A stretch of DNA of 64,000 nucleotides from DAITQM01 sp039794245 (GTDB lineage Bacteria; Pseudomonadota; Gammaproteobacteria; Xanthomonadales; Wenzhouxiangellaceae): contig JBDIVS010000012.1 of the NCBI GenBank assembly GCA_039794245.1, positions 22,539 through 86,538 on the forward strand, in the 5' to 3' direction. This document shows positions 12,555-20,686 of this stretch, piece after piece. A model generated the notes under the pieces. It had not been told where the DNA came from. It worked only from the letters and a program-made list of their open reading frames with translations, and searched no databases. A program made the position numbers and the translations under genes. Each line of letters begins with the position of its first letter. Positions within the stretch are counted from its first letter, which is position 1.

Positions 12555-13492
12555 AACGCACGCTGCCGCTGGCTGCCGTCCTTGCCGTTCTGCTCGGCGC
12601 CTATACGATGCTCTACATCGTCGATGAAGCCGAACAGGCGATCATCGTCCAGTTCGGCGAACCCATCGGCGACGTGATCGCAGTGCCCGGTTTAAAGGCC
12701 AAATTACCGTGGCAGGACGTGCGCTATTTCGACAAGCGCCTTTTGGTCTGGGACGGCGACGTGACGCAGATCCCGACGCTCGGCCGCGAGTTCATCCTGG
12801 TCGATACCACGGCGCGCTGGCGCATCGCCGAGCCGCTGCAATTTTTGCGCAGCGTGCGCGATGAGCGCGGCGCGATCACCCGCCTCGACGACATCATCGA
12901 TTCGGTCGTCCGCGATATGGTCAGCGCGACGCAACTGGAGGAGATCGTCCGCTCGCGGGATTGGAACGTCGATCTCGAAAAGGTCGAAGATCCGGTGCTA
13001 GCCGGCCGGGAGGACGTCGATCTGAAGCAGCGCCCGAAACTCGGCCGCGAGCGGCTCGAAGCGGAAATCCTGAACCGGGCGCGGCGCTTGATGCCGGAGT
13101 TGGGCATCGAACTGGCCGATGTCCGGATCAAGCGGGTCAATTACATCGACTCGGTCCGCCGCCAGGTCGAGAGCCGGATGATCGCCGAACGCCAGTCGAT
13201 CGCCGAACGTTTCCGGGCCGAAGGCCAAGGGCGCAGCCAGGAAATCGTCGGCGACATGCAGCGTGAACTGCAGCGCATCCGCTCCGAGGCGGCGCGCACG
13301 GCCGAGGAGATCCGCGGCCGGGCCGACGCCGAAGCGACGAAGATCTACGGTGCGGCCTACAGCGCCGATCCCGAGTTCTACGCATTTTTCCGGACGCTGG
13401 AAAGTTACCGTGCCCTGGGTGCCAACAGCACGATCATGCTGAGCGCCGATTCCGACTTCTTCCGCTATCTGGAAAAGACGCGGCCCCGCTGA
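12551..13492 (+). CDS. hflC: HflC, SPFH-family partner of HflK
   Basis: This 313-residue partner of HflK has an N-terminal membrane helix, the SPFH core starting at EQAIIVQFGEP and a coiled region ending in the conserved YRALGANSTIML-type segment. It begins in an ATGA overlap with hflK. Hfq, HflX and MiaA, the usual neighbours of hflKC in gammaproteobacteria, are absent. A short stem (CCCCGC/GCGGGG at 13484-13499) straddles the stop codon and may mark the end of the operon before convergent fabI. Confidence 0.93.
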   Translation: MKRTLPLAAVLAVLLGAYTMLYIVDEAEQAIIVQFGEPIGDVIAVPGLKAKLPWQDVRYFDKRLLVWDGDVTQIPTLGREFILVDTTARWRIAEPLQFLRSVRDERGAITRLDDIIDSVVRDMVSATQLEEIVRSRDWNVDLEKVEDPVLAGREDVDLKQRPKLGRERLEAEILNRARRLMPELGIELADVRIKRVNYIDSVRRQVESRMIAERQSIAERFRAEGQGRSQEIVGDMQRELQRIRSEAARTAEEIRGRADAEATKIYGAAYSADPEFYAFFRTLESYRALGANSTIMLSADSDFFRYLEKTRPR

Positions 13493-13523
13493 TGCGGGGT
13501 GCGGTTGCTTCGGGCTTTGGCGC

Positions 13524-14309
13524 TCAGCCCCGCTCCGGCATGCCGAGAATGTTGTAACCGGCATCGACGTAGGTGATCTCGCCGGTGATGCCCGAGGCGT
13601 AGTCCGAGCACAGAAAAGCCGCCGCGTTGCCGACCTCGCCGGTCGTCACGCTGCGCCTGAGCGGCGCCGTCGCCTCGACGTGGTCGAGCATGCCGCGGAA
13701 ACCGGCGATGCCCGCCGCGGCCAGGGTCTTGATCGGGCCGGCGGAAATCGCGTTGACCCGGATGCCTGCGGGGCCGAGACTTTGCGCCAGGTAGCGCACA
13801 CAGGCCTCGAGTGCCGCCTTGGCGACGCCCATCACGTTATAGTTCGGCATGGCGCGGACGGCGCCGAGGTAGCTCAAGGTCAGCACCGCCGCCTGCCGGC
13901 CGCGCATCAGGGGCAGCGCCGCCTTGGTCAGGGCGGCGAGGCTGTAGGCGCTGACATCGAGGGCGATCCGGAAGCCTTCGCGCGTCACCGCCGTGGCGAA
14001 ATCGCCCTCCAGTTGCTCGCGCGGTGCATAGCCGACCGAGTGGACCAGGATGTCGAGGCCGCCGAAACGCTCCCCGAGGCGGCTGAACACCTCCGCGATC
14101 TGTCCATCGTCGGCCACGTCGCACTCGAAAATCGGGCCGCCGCCGAACGCCTCGGCGGCCGCCTCGACGCGGCTTTTGAGCTTGTCGTTCTGATAGGTGA
14201 AAGCGAGTTCGGCGCCCTCGCGGCACATCGCCTCGGCGATGCCCCAGGCGATCGACCGCGGACTGGCGATGCCGACGATCAGGGCTTTTTTCCCGGCGAG
14301 CAGGCTCAT
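13524..14309 (-). CDS. fabI: Enoyl-[acyl-carrier-protein] reductase (NADH), FabI type
   Basis: This 261-residue short-chain dehydrogenase-like enzyme reduces trans-2-enoyl-ACP in fatty acid elongation. Signs are the divergent cofactor loop G-x5-SIAWGIA, a SVGYAP segment, and the Tyr-x6-Lys catalytic pair in YNVMGVAK. The ATG at 14309 is preferred to longer upstream frames because homologues begin [13 protein letters not shown] and because it overlaps the yidD stop as ATGA. Coupling to yidD links lipid synthesis with membrane-protein insertion. Transcription is leftward, convergent with hflC. Confidence 0.95.
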   Translation of the reverse strand: MSLLAGKKALIVGIASPRSIAWGIAEAMCREGAELAFTYQNDKLKSRVEAAAEAFGGGPIFECDVADDGQIAEVFSRLGERFGGLDILVHSVGYAPREQLEGDFATAVTREGFRIALDVSAYSLAALTKAALPLMRGRQAAVLTLSYLGAVRAMPNYNVMGVAKAALEACVRYLAQSLGPAGIRVNAISAGPIKTLAAAGIAGFRGMLDHVEATAPLRRSVTTGEVGNAAAFLCSDYASGITGEITYVDAGYNILGMPERG

Positions 14310-14578
14310 AGGTCGGCTATCCTGGCAGTTTTGGGAGGGACGGGATCGTAGCCGCCGCGGGCCAGCGGCTGGCAGCGCAGGAGGCGCCACAGCGCCAGCC
14401 CGAGGCCGCGCCACGGCCCGTGCGCGGCGATCGCGCCAGCGGCATAATGCGAGCAGGTCGGCGTGAAACGGCACTGTCCGCCGAGCCACGGGCTGAGCCC
14501 ATACTGGTAGGCCCTGATCAGGGCGAGCAGAGCGCTGCGGGCCCACTGCGAGAAGGCGGCCGGAACTCCAGTCATCAT
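14306..14578 (-). CDS. yidD: Membrane protein insertion efficiency factor
   Basis: This 90-residue protein contains the YidD signature [10 protein letters not shown] followed by the paired-cysteine stretch [11 protein letters not shown] and the [16 protein letters not shown] core. YidD is a small peripheral membrane protein assisting YidC-dependent insertion. It is normally found in the rpmH-rnpA-yidD-yidC cluster; here it stands alone in front of fabI with an ATGA overlap. Two adjacent ATG codons (14578, 14575) are both possible. Promoter-like boxes lie just upstream at 14604-14632. Confidence 0.9.
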   Translation of the reverse strand: MMTGVPAAFSQWARSALLALIRAYQYGLSPWLGGQCRFTPTCSHYAAGAIAAHGPWRGLGLALWRLLRCQPLARGGYDPVPPKTARIADL

Positions 14579-14584
14579 CGGGTC

Positions 14585-14613
14585 TTGCTCACGACAAACG
14601 ATTAGGATATAAC
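14585..14613 (+). promoter_or_regulatory. Candidate dksA promoter
   Basis: TTGCTC, 17 bases and TATAAC predict a 5' leader of roughly 70 bases for dksA. It overlaps the divergent yidD promoter, so polymerase probably cannot occupy both at once. Confidence 0.55.
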
Positions 14614-14632
14614 ATCGCCCGCCTGGGGACAA
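14604..14632 (-). promoter_or_regulatory. Candidate yidD-fabI promoter
   Basis: Reading leftward, TTGTCC, 17 bases and TATCCT give a start about 18 bases before yidD. The -10 box shares bases with the opposing dksA -10. Confidence 0.45.
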
Positions 14633-14690
14633 GGAATACGAACCCTGAGGGGTGAACCGGGACGCCAACAAGCCGCGAACGAGGTCACTG

Positions 14691-15128
14691 ATGCCCGAAA
14701 CCATCACCGCCGATCTGGAACTGCCGGAAGGCTATGTGCCGACGCCCAATGAGCCGTACATGTGCCCGCGGCACCTGGCCTATTTCAAGCGCAAACTGCA
14801 AAAGTGGCGCCTGGAGCTGATCGAGGAGTCGCAGGCGACGATCGACAATCTGCGTGACGAGGTTCGCGACGTCGGCGACGAGGCCGAGCGCGCGACGCGG
14901 GAAACCGAAAACAGCCTGGAGCTGAGAACCCGCGACCGATACCGCAAGCTGCTCGGCAAGATCGACCAGGCGCTGGCCCGGATCGAGGACGGCACCTACG
15001 GTTATTGCGAGGAGACCGGCGAGGAAATCGGCCTGGCCCGGCTCGACGCGCGGCCCATCGCCACCTTGTGCCTCGATGCCCAGGAACGCTGGGAACTCAG
15101 GCAGAAACAGATGCGCGATACGCGCTGA
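14691..15128 (+). CDS. dksA: RNA polymerase-binding factor DksA with reduced zinc site
   Basis: This 145-residue protein acts in the polymerase secondary channel with ppGpp during the stringent response. The coiled-coil tip keeps the D-x-x-D-x-A motif (Asp60, Asp63, Ala65). The zinc-finger region keeps only two of four cysteines: Cys106-x2-Thr109 and Cys127-x2-Ala130. GAGG ends 6 bases before the ATG at 14691; a GTG 39 bases upstream lacks a ribosome site. It stands alone, divergent from yidD-fabI. The T/A replacements resemble alphaproteobacterial DksA more than E. coli DksA. Confidence 0.93.
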   Translation: MPETITADLELPEGYVPTPNEPYMCPRHLAYFKRKLQKWRLELIEESQATIDNLRDEVRDVGDEAERATRETENSLELRTRDRYRKLLGKIDQALARIEDGTYGYCEETGEEIGLARLDARPIATLCLDAQERWELRQKQMRDTR

Positions 15129-15281
15129 TCCGGCGCAGCCAATCCGTCATAGTGCCGTGATAAGATGGCACTCCCGCGGCGGGATCGGCGCCGGCCAACT
15201 GCCTGGCCAGCGTCCGGCAGGTGTTTTCCGCGGGCGCGGCGAGACCAACACCAACATCCTGTTATCGACCCGGAGCTAACC

Positions 15282-16388
15282 ATGTTGCAGATTCTTCGTA
15301 TCACCGCATTGGGCGCGTTCGTTGCCCTGTTGCCCCAGGTGCTTCTCGCCCAGGATGATTACGACCGCCGCTGGCAGGTCACCGTCTTCGGCGGCATCGC
15401 CTCGCTCGACGACGACCGGACGGGAATCGACGATACCGCGGTATACGGCATCGGCGTCGGCCGTTTCCTGACCACCAATTTTAGCATCGACCTGGAATAT
15501 GACCGGATCGACTCCGACACCTCCAATCTCGGTCTCGGCGGACCAGGGCGCGCCGATTTCGAGATGAACTCGCTCGGTTTTGTCGGCCGCTATCACATCG
15601 CCGATCCGCAAAGCAAGGTCCGGCCCTATTTCATGGCCGGCTTCGGCGGCACCGATCATTCGGGCCTTTTCAGTTCGACCACCGACCTTTACATCACCGC
15701 CGGTCTCGGCCTCAGACTCGAATTTTCCGATCACTTTTTCGGCCGGGTGCAACTCGCTTACCGCCGCGATACCGACGATGTCCAGCAGCCGGTGCGGACA
15801 ACGGGCTTCGACGATATCCTGGTCACCGCCGGCCTCACCTATGCCTTCGGCGAACGCCGCCGCGCGCCGAAGCCGGCGCCCTCCCCGGCACCGGTGGCGG
15901 CCGTCGCCCCGGCGCCGGTGGTGCAGTCTGCGCCGCCGCCGGTCGATGGTGATGACGATGGCGACGGTGTTAAAAACAGCAAGGACCGCTGCCCCGAAAC
16001 GCGCCCCGGCGCGGTGGTCGGCCTCGACGGCTGCGAAGTGACCGAACGCATTGACCTGCCCGGCGTCCATTTCGCCTTCGACTCGGCGCGCCTGACGACC
16101 GAATCGCATTCCATCCTCGATGAGGCCGCCGAAATCCTGAAAAAGCATGACGCGCTGATCGTCATCGTCGCCGGCCACACCGACCATACCGGCACCGAGC
16201 GCTACAACCAGGGGCTTTCCGAACGGCGCGCTGGTGCCGTGCGCGAATACCTGATCGGCCGCGGCGTGAGTGGCGAGCGGATGACCGCCCGCGGCTACGG
16301 CGAAAGCCGGCCGATCGCCGGCAACGACACGCGTGAAGGGCGGGCCCAGAACCGCCGCGTCGAACTGGTGATCAACGGCCACGACTGA
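15282..16388 (+). CDS. OmpA-like outer membrane porin with thrombospondin-3 linker
   Basis: This 368-residue protein has an N-terminal signal peptide ending near VLLAQ, an eight-strand OmpW/OmpA-like barrel to about residue 195, a Pro/Ala-rich linker, one calcium-binding type-3 repeat with a DGDDDGDGV run, and a C-terminal OmpA peptidoglycan-binding domain with GHTDHTG and the NRRVEL ending. It should tie the outer membrane to the cell wall. GGAG precedes the ATG by 6 bases. A nested inverted repeat follows at 16436-16471. Confidence 0.88.
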   Translation: MLQILRITALGAFVALLPQVLLAQDDYDRRWQVTVFGGIASLDDDRTGIDDTAVYGIGVGRFLTTNFSIDLEYDRIDSDTSNLGLGGPGRADFEMNSLGFVGRYHIADPQSKVRPYFMAGFGGTDHSGLFSSTTDLYITAGLGLRLEFSDHFFGRVQLAYRRDTDDVQQPVRTTGFDDILVTAGLTYAFGERRRAPKPAPSPAPVAAVAPAPVVQSAPPPVDGDDDGDGVKNSKDRCPETRPGAVVGLDGCEVTERIDLPGVHFAFDSARLTTESHSILDEAAEILKKHDALIVIVAGHTDHTGTERYNQGLSERRAGAVREYLIGRGVSGERMTARGYGESRPIAGNDTREGRAQNRRVELVINGHD

Positions 16389-16435
16389 GCGGCCACGAGT
16401 CAGCGGGCTAAGTGCCGTAGCGCAGGCTGCGGAGC

Positions 16436-16471
16436 GGCCACGGTTTTGCCGTAGGCAAAGAGCGGCCGTGG
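16436..16471 (+). repeat. Nested inverted repeat after the OmpA-like gene
   Basis: CCACGG pairs with CCGTGG, enclosing TTTGCC paired with GGCAAA. The two stems together could form a branched hairpin. No T run follows; it may protect or end the upstream transcript. Confidence 0.4.
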
Positions 16472-16574
16472 AGCGCCATGGCGCGTGCGTGGGAATCCAG
16501 ATACGGGATAATGCGCAGGTCCGATGAAAGGCGAATCGGCGTTTTCATGATTCTCCCATGACAGATTCGATGCC

Positions 16575-17255
16575 ATGACCGCATTGCTCGTTGTCGCCCA
16601 TCCCGATGATGAAGTCCTCGCTTTGGGCGGTGCCGCGCCATTACTGGCCGCCGCCGGGCCGCTGCACACCTGTATTTTGTCGGCCACTGCCGATATGCGG
16701 CTAAACCGCCCCGCCGATGACCAACTGTACGGGGATCTCCGCCAGGCCCATGCCCTGGTGGGGATGCAGGCCAGTTATCTGGGCGCCTTTCCCAATCTCA
16801 GCATGAACACCGTGCCGCACATCGAGCTGGTGCGATTCATCGAGCAGGCGATCGAGGACTGCGGTGCACAATACATCTACACCCACCACCCTGAGGATCT
16901 GAACGACGACCACCGCCACACTTCCCTGGCCTGCCAGGCCGCGGTGCGGTTGTTCCAGCGCCGCATGAATATACCCTGCCTGCGAGGCTTCTACTTTATC
17001 GAGGTTCCGTCGTCCACCGAGTGGTCTTTCGCCGCCGCCGGAAAAGTGTTTCAACCGACCGGCTTTTTCGAGATCGGCGAGCAGGGCCTGGAGAAAAAAA
17101 TCCAGGCTGTGCAGTGCTACCGGGGCGTGATGCGCGACTATCCGCATCCGCGCAGCGCTGAAGCCATCCGGGCGCTGGCCGCCAGGCGCGGCAGCCAGGC
17201 CGGCGTGCATTACGCCGAGGCGGTGCAGGTTGTCTTTCAAAGATTGGACCTGTAA
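16575..17255 (+). CDS. PIG-L family deacetylase (LmbE-like)
   Basis: This 226-residue enzyme opens with the metal-binding HPDDE motif (His9-Asp11-Asp12) and carries a later THHPEDLNDDHRHT stretch that supplies the third ligand and the acid/base His. The family removes N-acetyl groups from sugars in glycolipids, thiols or antibiotics; the substrate is not evident. The gene opens a three-gene run with a sugar transferase and a formyltransferase, suggesting de-acetylation of an amino sugar before another group is added. No clear promoter was seen. Confidence 0.85.
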   Translation: MTALLVVAHPDDEVLALGGAAPLLAAAGPLHTCILSATADMRLNRPADDQLYGDLRQAHALVGMQASYLGAFPNLSMNTVPHIELVRFIEQAIEDCGAQYIYTHHPEDLNDDHRHTSLACQAAVRLFQRRMNIPCLRGFYFIEVPSSTEWSFAAAGKVFQPTGFFEIGEQGLEKKIQAVQCYRGVMRDYPHPRSAEAIRALAARRGSQAGVHYAEAVQVVFQRLDL

Positions 17256-17309
17256 CCCCGGTTATCCGATCCATCGCGATCATTGGATTACAGGGCGCAA
17301 TGGCTACGT

Positions 17310-17876
17310 ATGTATTCCGAACGCTTCAAGCGGCTGTTTGACGTGACGGCGGCGGCGCTGGGTTTGCTGTTGCTCTCGCCGCTTTTGTTGTTGGTCGCAT
17401 GGCTGATCCGGCGGAGCGACGGCGGGCCGGTTTTTTTTCGCCAGCCGCGTGTCGGGGCGATGGGACGGCGCTTTGTCATGTTGAAGTTTCGCAGCATGCC
17501 GGTCGATGCACCGCAGATCCCGTCCGGCGCCGCCGGCGGCTTGCCGGTAACCCGGATCGGCAAACTGATACGGCGTCTGAACATCGACGAGGTGCCGCAA
17601 TTGATCAACGTACTGTGCGGCGAGATGTCGTTGATCGGACCGCGGCCGGCGCTGCCCGAGCAAACCGACTTGCTTGCCTTGCGCCGGCAAAACGGCGCCT
17701 GGCGCCTGCGGCCGGGGCTGACTGGCCTGGCCCAGGTCCATGCCTACGACGGCATGCCGACCGCTGAGAAGGCGGCTTACGACGGCGCCTATTGTGCCCG
17801 ATTGAGCCTGTTTGGCGATCTGAAAATTCTCGCCCGCACTTTGCCTTATTTGCTAAAACAGCCGCCGGTGTATTGA
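17310..17876 (+). CDS. Small undecaprenyl-phosphate sugar-1-phosphate transferase
   Basis: This protein of about 188 residues belongs to the bacterial sugar transferase family (PF02397). It has a membrane helix at about 14-34, then KFRSMP, DEVPQLINVL, GEMSLIGPRP and RPGLTGLAQV. These short forms load the first sugar phosphate onto the lipid carrier for O-antigen, capsule or glycan synthesis. I took ATG 17310; a TTG at 17283 would add nine residues and neither has a convincing ribosome site. Its stop overlaps the formyltransferase start by one base. Confidence 0.87.
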   Translation: MYSERFKRLFDVTAAALGLLLLSPLLLLVAWLIRRSDGGPVFFRQPRVGAMGRRFVMLKFRSMPVDAPQIPSGAAGGLPVTRIGKLIRRLNIDEVPQLINVLCGEMSLIGPRPALPEQTDLLALRRQNGAWRLRPGLTGLAQVHAYDGMPTAEKAAYDGAYCARLSLFGDLKILARTLPYLLKQPPVY

Positions 17877-18724
17877 TGGCCGCGCGTGTCGGTATTGTCA
17901 CCTGCGTGCAACTCGGACTTGCCTGTATCGAGGAAGTGCTGGATGCGGGCGGGAAGTTTGCTCTGTTTCTCACCCTCAAAGATGACTTGGCACGCGACAA
18001 ATCGGGCCGCGTGTACCTGGATCGGGTGGCGGCCGATACTGCGACACCGCTGATCAAAATCCGGCATATCAACGAACCAAGGGCCGTCGCCGCGATCGCG
18101 GAAGCCGGGCTGGATTGGCTGCTGATCATCGGCTGGTCGCAGATCGCCGGGCCGGAGGTGCTGGCCGCGGCAAAACGAGGGGCGTTGGGCATTCACCCCA
18201 GTCTGCTGCCCGAAGGCCGCGGGCGGGCCGCCATACCCTGGGCCATTTTGAAAAACCTGCCGCGCACCGGCGTCACCTTGTTCCGACTGGATGCCGGTGT
18301 CGATCGCGGGCCGATCGTCGATCGCGAGGTGCTGCCGCTGGCCGAAGACGAAACGGCAACCCGCTTGTACCGGCGAGTTGTCGCCGCGCATCGGACGCTG
18401 ATCCGCCGGGCCTGGCCGAACCTGATCGACGGTCGCCTCGAGATGCAGGCCCAGGACGAATCGCGGGCCAGCTACTGGCCGGCCAGAACACCCGCCGAGG
18501 GTTTGCTCTATCCGGCAGAGATGACCCGCGCCGAAGTCGATCGCCACATACGGGCCTTGACCCGCCCCTATCCGGGCGCCCGGGTGGTGATCGGTGACCG
18601 GACCTATGCGCTGTGGGCGGGCGGTACCGCCCGGGACAGCGGCGGCCTGGTGCTGGCCTGCGTCGACGGCGACTATGTGGTCAGCGATTATCAGCTTATC
18701 GCCGATGCCGCAAGCCCGGCATGA
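17876..18724 (+). CDS. Formyltransferase-fold protein, probable sugar N-formyltransferase
   Basis: This 282-residue protein has the formyltransferase core with the HPSLLPEGRGRA loop and TGVTLFRLDAGVDRGPIV, as in methionyl-tRNA and nucleotide-sugar formyltransferases. The catalytic His107 and Asp143 align with His108 and Asp144 of E. coli Fmt, but the Asn two residues before the His is Gly105. It starts in a TGATG overlap with the sugar transferase. Context suggests it formylates the amine freed by the PIG-L enzyme; the substrate and even retained activity are inferred. Confidence 0.78.
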   Translation: MAARVGIVTCVQLGLACIEEVLDAGGKFALFLTLKDDLARDKSGRVYLDRVAADTATPLIKIRHINEPRAVAAIAEAGLDWLLIIGWSQIAGPEVLAAAKRGALGIHPSLLPEGRGRAAIPWAILKNLPRTGVTLFRLDAGVDRGPIVDREVLPLAEDETATRLYRRVVAAHRTLIRRAWPNLIDGRLEMQAQDESRASYWPARTPAEGLLYPAEMTRAEVDRHIRALTRPYPGARVVIGDRTYALWAGGTARDSGGLVLACVDGDYVVSDYQLIADAASPA

Positions 18725-18750
18725 GGCCGGGTGATCCGCTGCGCCGGGCG

Positions 18751-19203
18751 TCAGCCGCTGGTCTGGGCGTTGAGCGCTTCGTGCGCCAGCGTCTGAATCC
18801 GGGCCAGCATCGCCGCAAGGCCGTTGCTGCGGGTCGGCGAGAGTTGCGCTCCGAGGCCGAGGGCCGCGACGAACCACGGGCGGGTGGCGGCGATCTCGGT
18901 GGCCGGGCGATCGCTGTAAACGCGGAGCAGAAGGGCGATCAGGCCGGAGACGATCAGCGCGTCGCTGGTGGCGTGGATGTGCAGCACGTCGCCGGCCGGC
19001 TCGACCGCCATCCAGACCTGCGATTGGCAACCTTTGACCTTGTGCGCCTCGTCCTGCCAGCGCTCGGGAAACGGCGGCAGTCGGCGGCCGAGGTCGATCA
19101 GATATTGATAACGCTCGTTCCAGTCGCCGAGCAGCGAGAACTCATCGACGATGGCCTGCTGCGCCTCATCGGCGGTTGGGCGATTTACGGTTTCGGCGCT
19201 CAT
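18751..19203 (-). CDS. sufE: SufE sulfur-acceptor protein
   Basis: This 150-residue protein carries the KGCQSQVW motif with the persulfide-accepting Cys59. SufE takes sulfur from a SufS-type cysteine desulfurase and passes it to iron-sulfur cluster assembly. The ATG at 19203 overlaps the cysS stop as ATGA. No suf operon is present here, so its partner desulfurase must lie elsewhere. Pairing with cysS is unusual but both concern cysteine use. Confidence 0.9.
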   Translation of the reverse strand: MSAETVNRPTADEAQQAIVDEFSLLGDWNERYQYLIDLGRRLPPFPERWQDEAHKVKGCQSQVWMAVEPAGDVLHIHATSDALIVSGLIALLLRVYSDRPATEIAATRPWFVAALGLGAQLSPTRSNGLAAMLARIQTLAHEALNAQTSG

Positions 19204-20582
19204 CTGGCCCACCGCCAGCGCGTGCCGTCGGCTTGGTCTTCGAGGGCGACGCCGAGTGCCGTCAACTCGTCGCGCAACCGATCGGCCTCAGCGAACGCCC
19301 GCGCCGCGCGTGCCCGGTTGCGGGCCTCGATCAGGTGTTCGATCTTAGCCACATCGGCCGCACCGCCGCCGGCCGCCTGTTGCAGCCAGGCTTCCGGCGC
19401 CTCTTGCAGCAGGCCGAGTAAACCGGCGTTGGCGCGCAGGGCACGGGCCAGGAGGGCACGTTGGCGCACGTCGCCGGCATTGGCCAACTCGCGACCCTGG
19501 CGGTTGATTTCGGCCAGCGCCTGCGGCGTATTCAGATCGTCGGCGAGCAATTCGAGAAACGCCGCTTCGGGTTCACCGGGCGGTTCGTCGTCCGCTTGCC
19601 CATGATCGCGCAGCACGGTATAGAGCCTATCGAGCGTGCGCTGCGCCTGGTTGACCGCCTCCGCCGTCCAGTCGAGCGGCTGGCGGTAATGGGCAGAGAG
19701 CAGCAGGTAGCGCAATGTTTCGCCGGGGTGGGCGGCCAGAAGATCGCGGACGAGCAGCACGTTGCCGACCGATTTGGCCATCTTACGGCTGTCCACCTGG
19801 ACGAAGCCGTTGTGCACCCAGTAGCGCGCGAAGTATGCATGGCCAAAGGCGCAGCGGCTCTGTGCGATCTCGTTTTCGTGGTGCGGGAATATCAGATCCT
19901 GGCCGCCGCAGTGCAGATCGATCGTCTCGCCGAGCAGGGCGCCGGCCATCGCCGAGCACTCGATGTGCCAGCCGGGCCGGCCGCGGCCCCACGGGCTGTC
20001 CCAGCCAGGCAGCTCGGGCGTCGAGGGTTTCCACAACACAAAATCTTCGGGATTGCGCTTGTACGGCGCGACCTCGACCCGTGCCCCGGCGATCATCTCC
20101 CGGCGGTCGCGGCGCGACAGCGCGCCGTATTCGGGGAAATGGTGCACATCGAACAGCACGTGGTCTTCGGCCGTATAAGCGCAGCCGCGGTCGAGCAGGC
20201 GGGTGATCAGGGCGATGATTTCGGGGAGGTACCCGGTCGCCGCCGGTTCGTGGTCGGGCGGCGCGACGCCGAGGGCGGCCATGTCCTCGCGATAGGCCGC
20301 GGTGTAACGCGCGCTGATCGCGCCGATCGGTACGCCGAGTTCCCTAGCCCGGGTATTGATCTTGTCATCGACATCGGTAATGTTGCGGACATAGACCACC
20401 TGCGGGAAGTGCGCCGCTAGCACCCGGCGCAGCAGATCGAAAACCACCGCCGGCCGGGCGTTGCCGATATGCGCGTAGTTGTAGACCGTCGGGCCGCAGG
20501 CGTACATCGTCACGCGCCCGGGGTCGGCCGGGACGATGATTTCACGCTGGCGGGTGAGGGTGTTGTAAACTGTAACTTTCAC
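19200..20582 (-). CDS. cysS: Cysteinyl-tRNA synthetase
   Basis: This 460-residue class I synthetase charges tRNA-Cys. It has the zinc ligand Cys29 in ACGPTVYN, the HIGH motif as HIGN (residues 38-41), further zinc ligands in WHIECS and HHENE, and KMSKS as KMAKS near residue 270. The length is standard. It is followed in the same operon by sufE and faces away from pepQ, whose start is about 105 bases away on the other strand, leaving room for divergent promoters. Confidence 0.96.
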   Translation of the reverse strand: MKVTVYNTLTRQREIIVPADPGRVTMYACGPTVYNYAHIGNARPAVVFDLLRRVLAAHFPQVVYVRNITDVDDKINTRARELGVPIGAISARYTAAYREDMAALGVAPPDHEPAATGYLPEIIALITRLLDRGCAYTAEDHVLFDVHHFPEYGALSRRDRREMIAGARVEVAPYKRNPEDFVLWKPSTPELPGWDSPWGRGRPGWHIECSAMAGALLGETIDLHCGGQDLIFPHHENEIAQSRCAFGHAYFARYWVHNGFVQVDSRKMAKSVGNVLLVRDLLAAHPGETLRYLLLSAHYRQPLDWTAEAVNQAQRTLDRLYTVLRDHGQADDEPPGEPEAAFLELLADDLNTPQALAEINRQGRELANAGDVRQRALLARALRANAGLLGLLQEAPEAWLQQAAGGGAADVAKIEHLIEARNRARAARAFAEADRLRDELTALGVALEDQADGTRWRWAR

Positions 20583-20686
20583 GGGTAATCAGACTGGTGC
20601 GGCGGGCGCCGTCAGGCGGCCGCAGACAAACCATCATTGTACCTTTCCCGCGTCCCGCCCTGATGCCATTCGAAGAAACCGCCGCC

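Noticed and set aside
14652..14690. Longer DksA start at GTG 14652
   Set aside because: The extra 13 residues are not conserved and the GTG lacks a spaced ribosome site, whereas ATG 14691 has GAGG 6 bases upstream.
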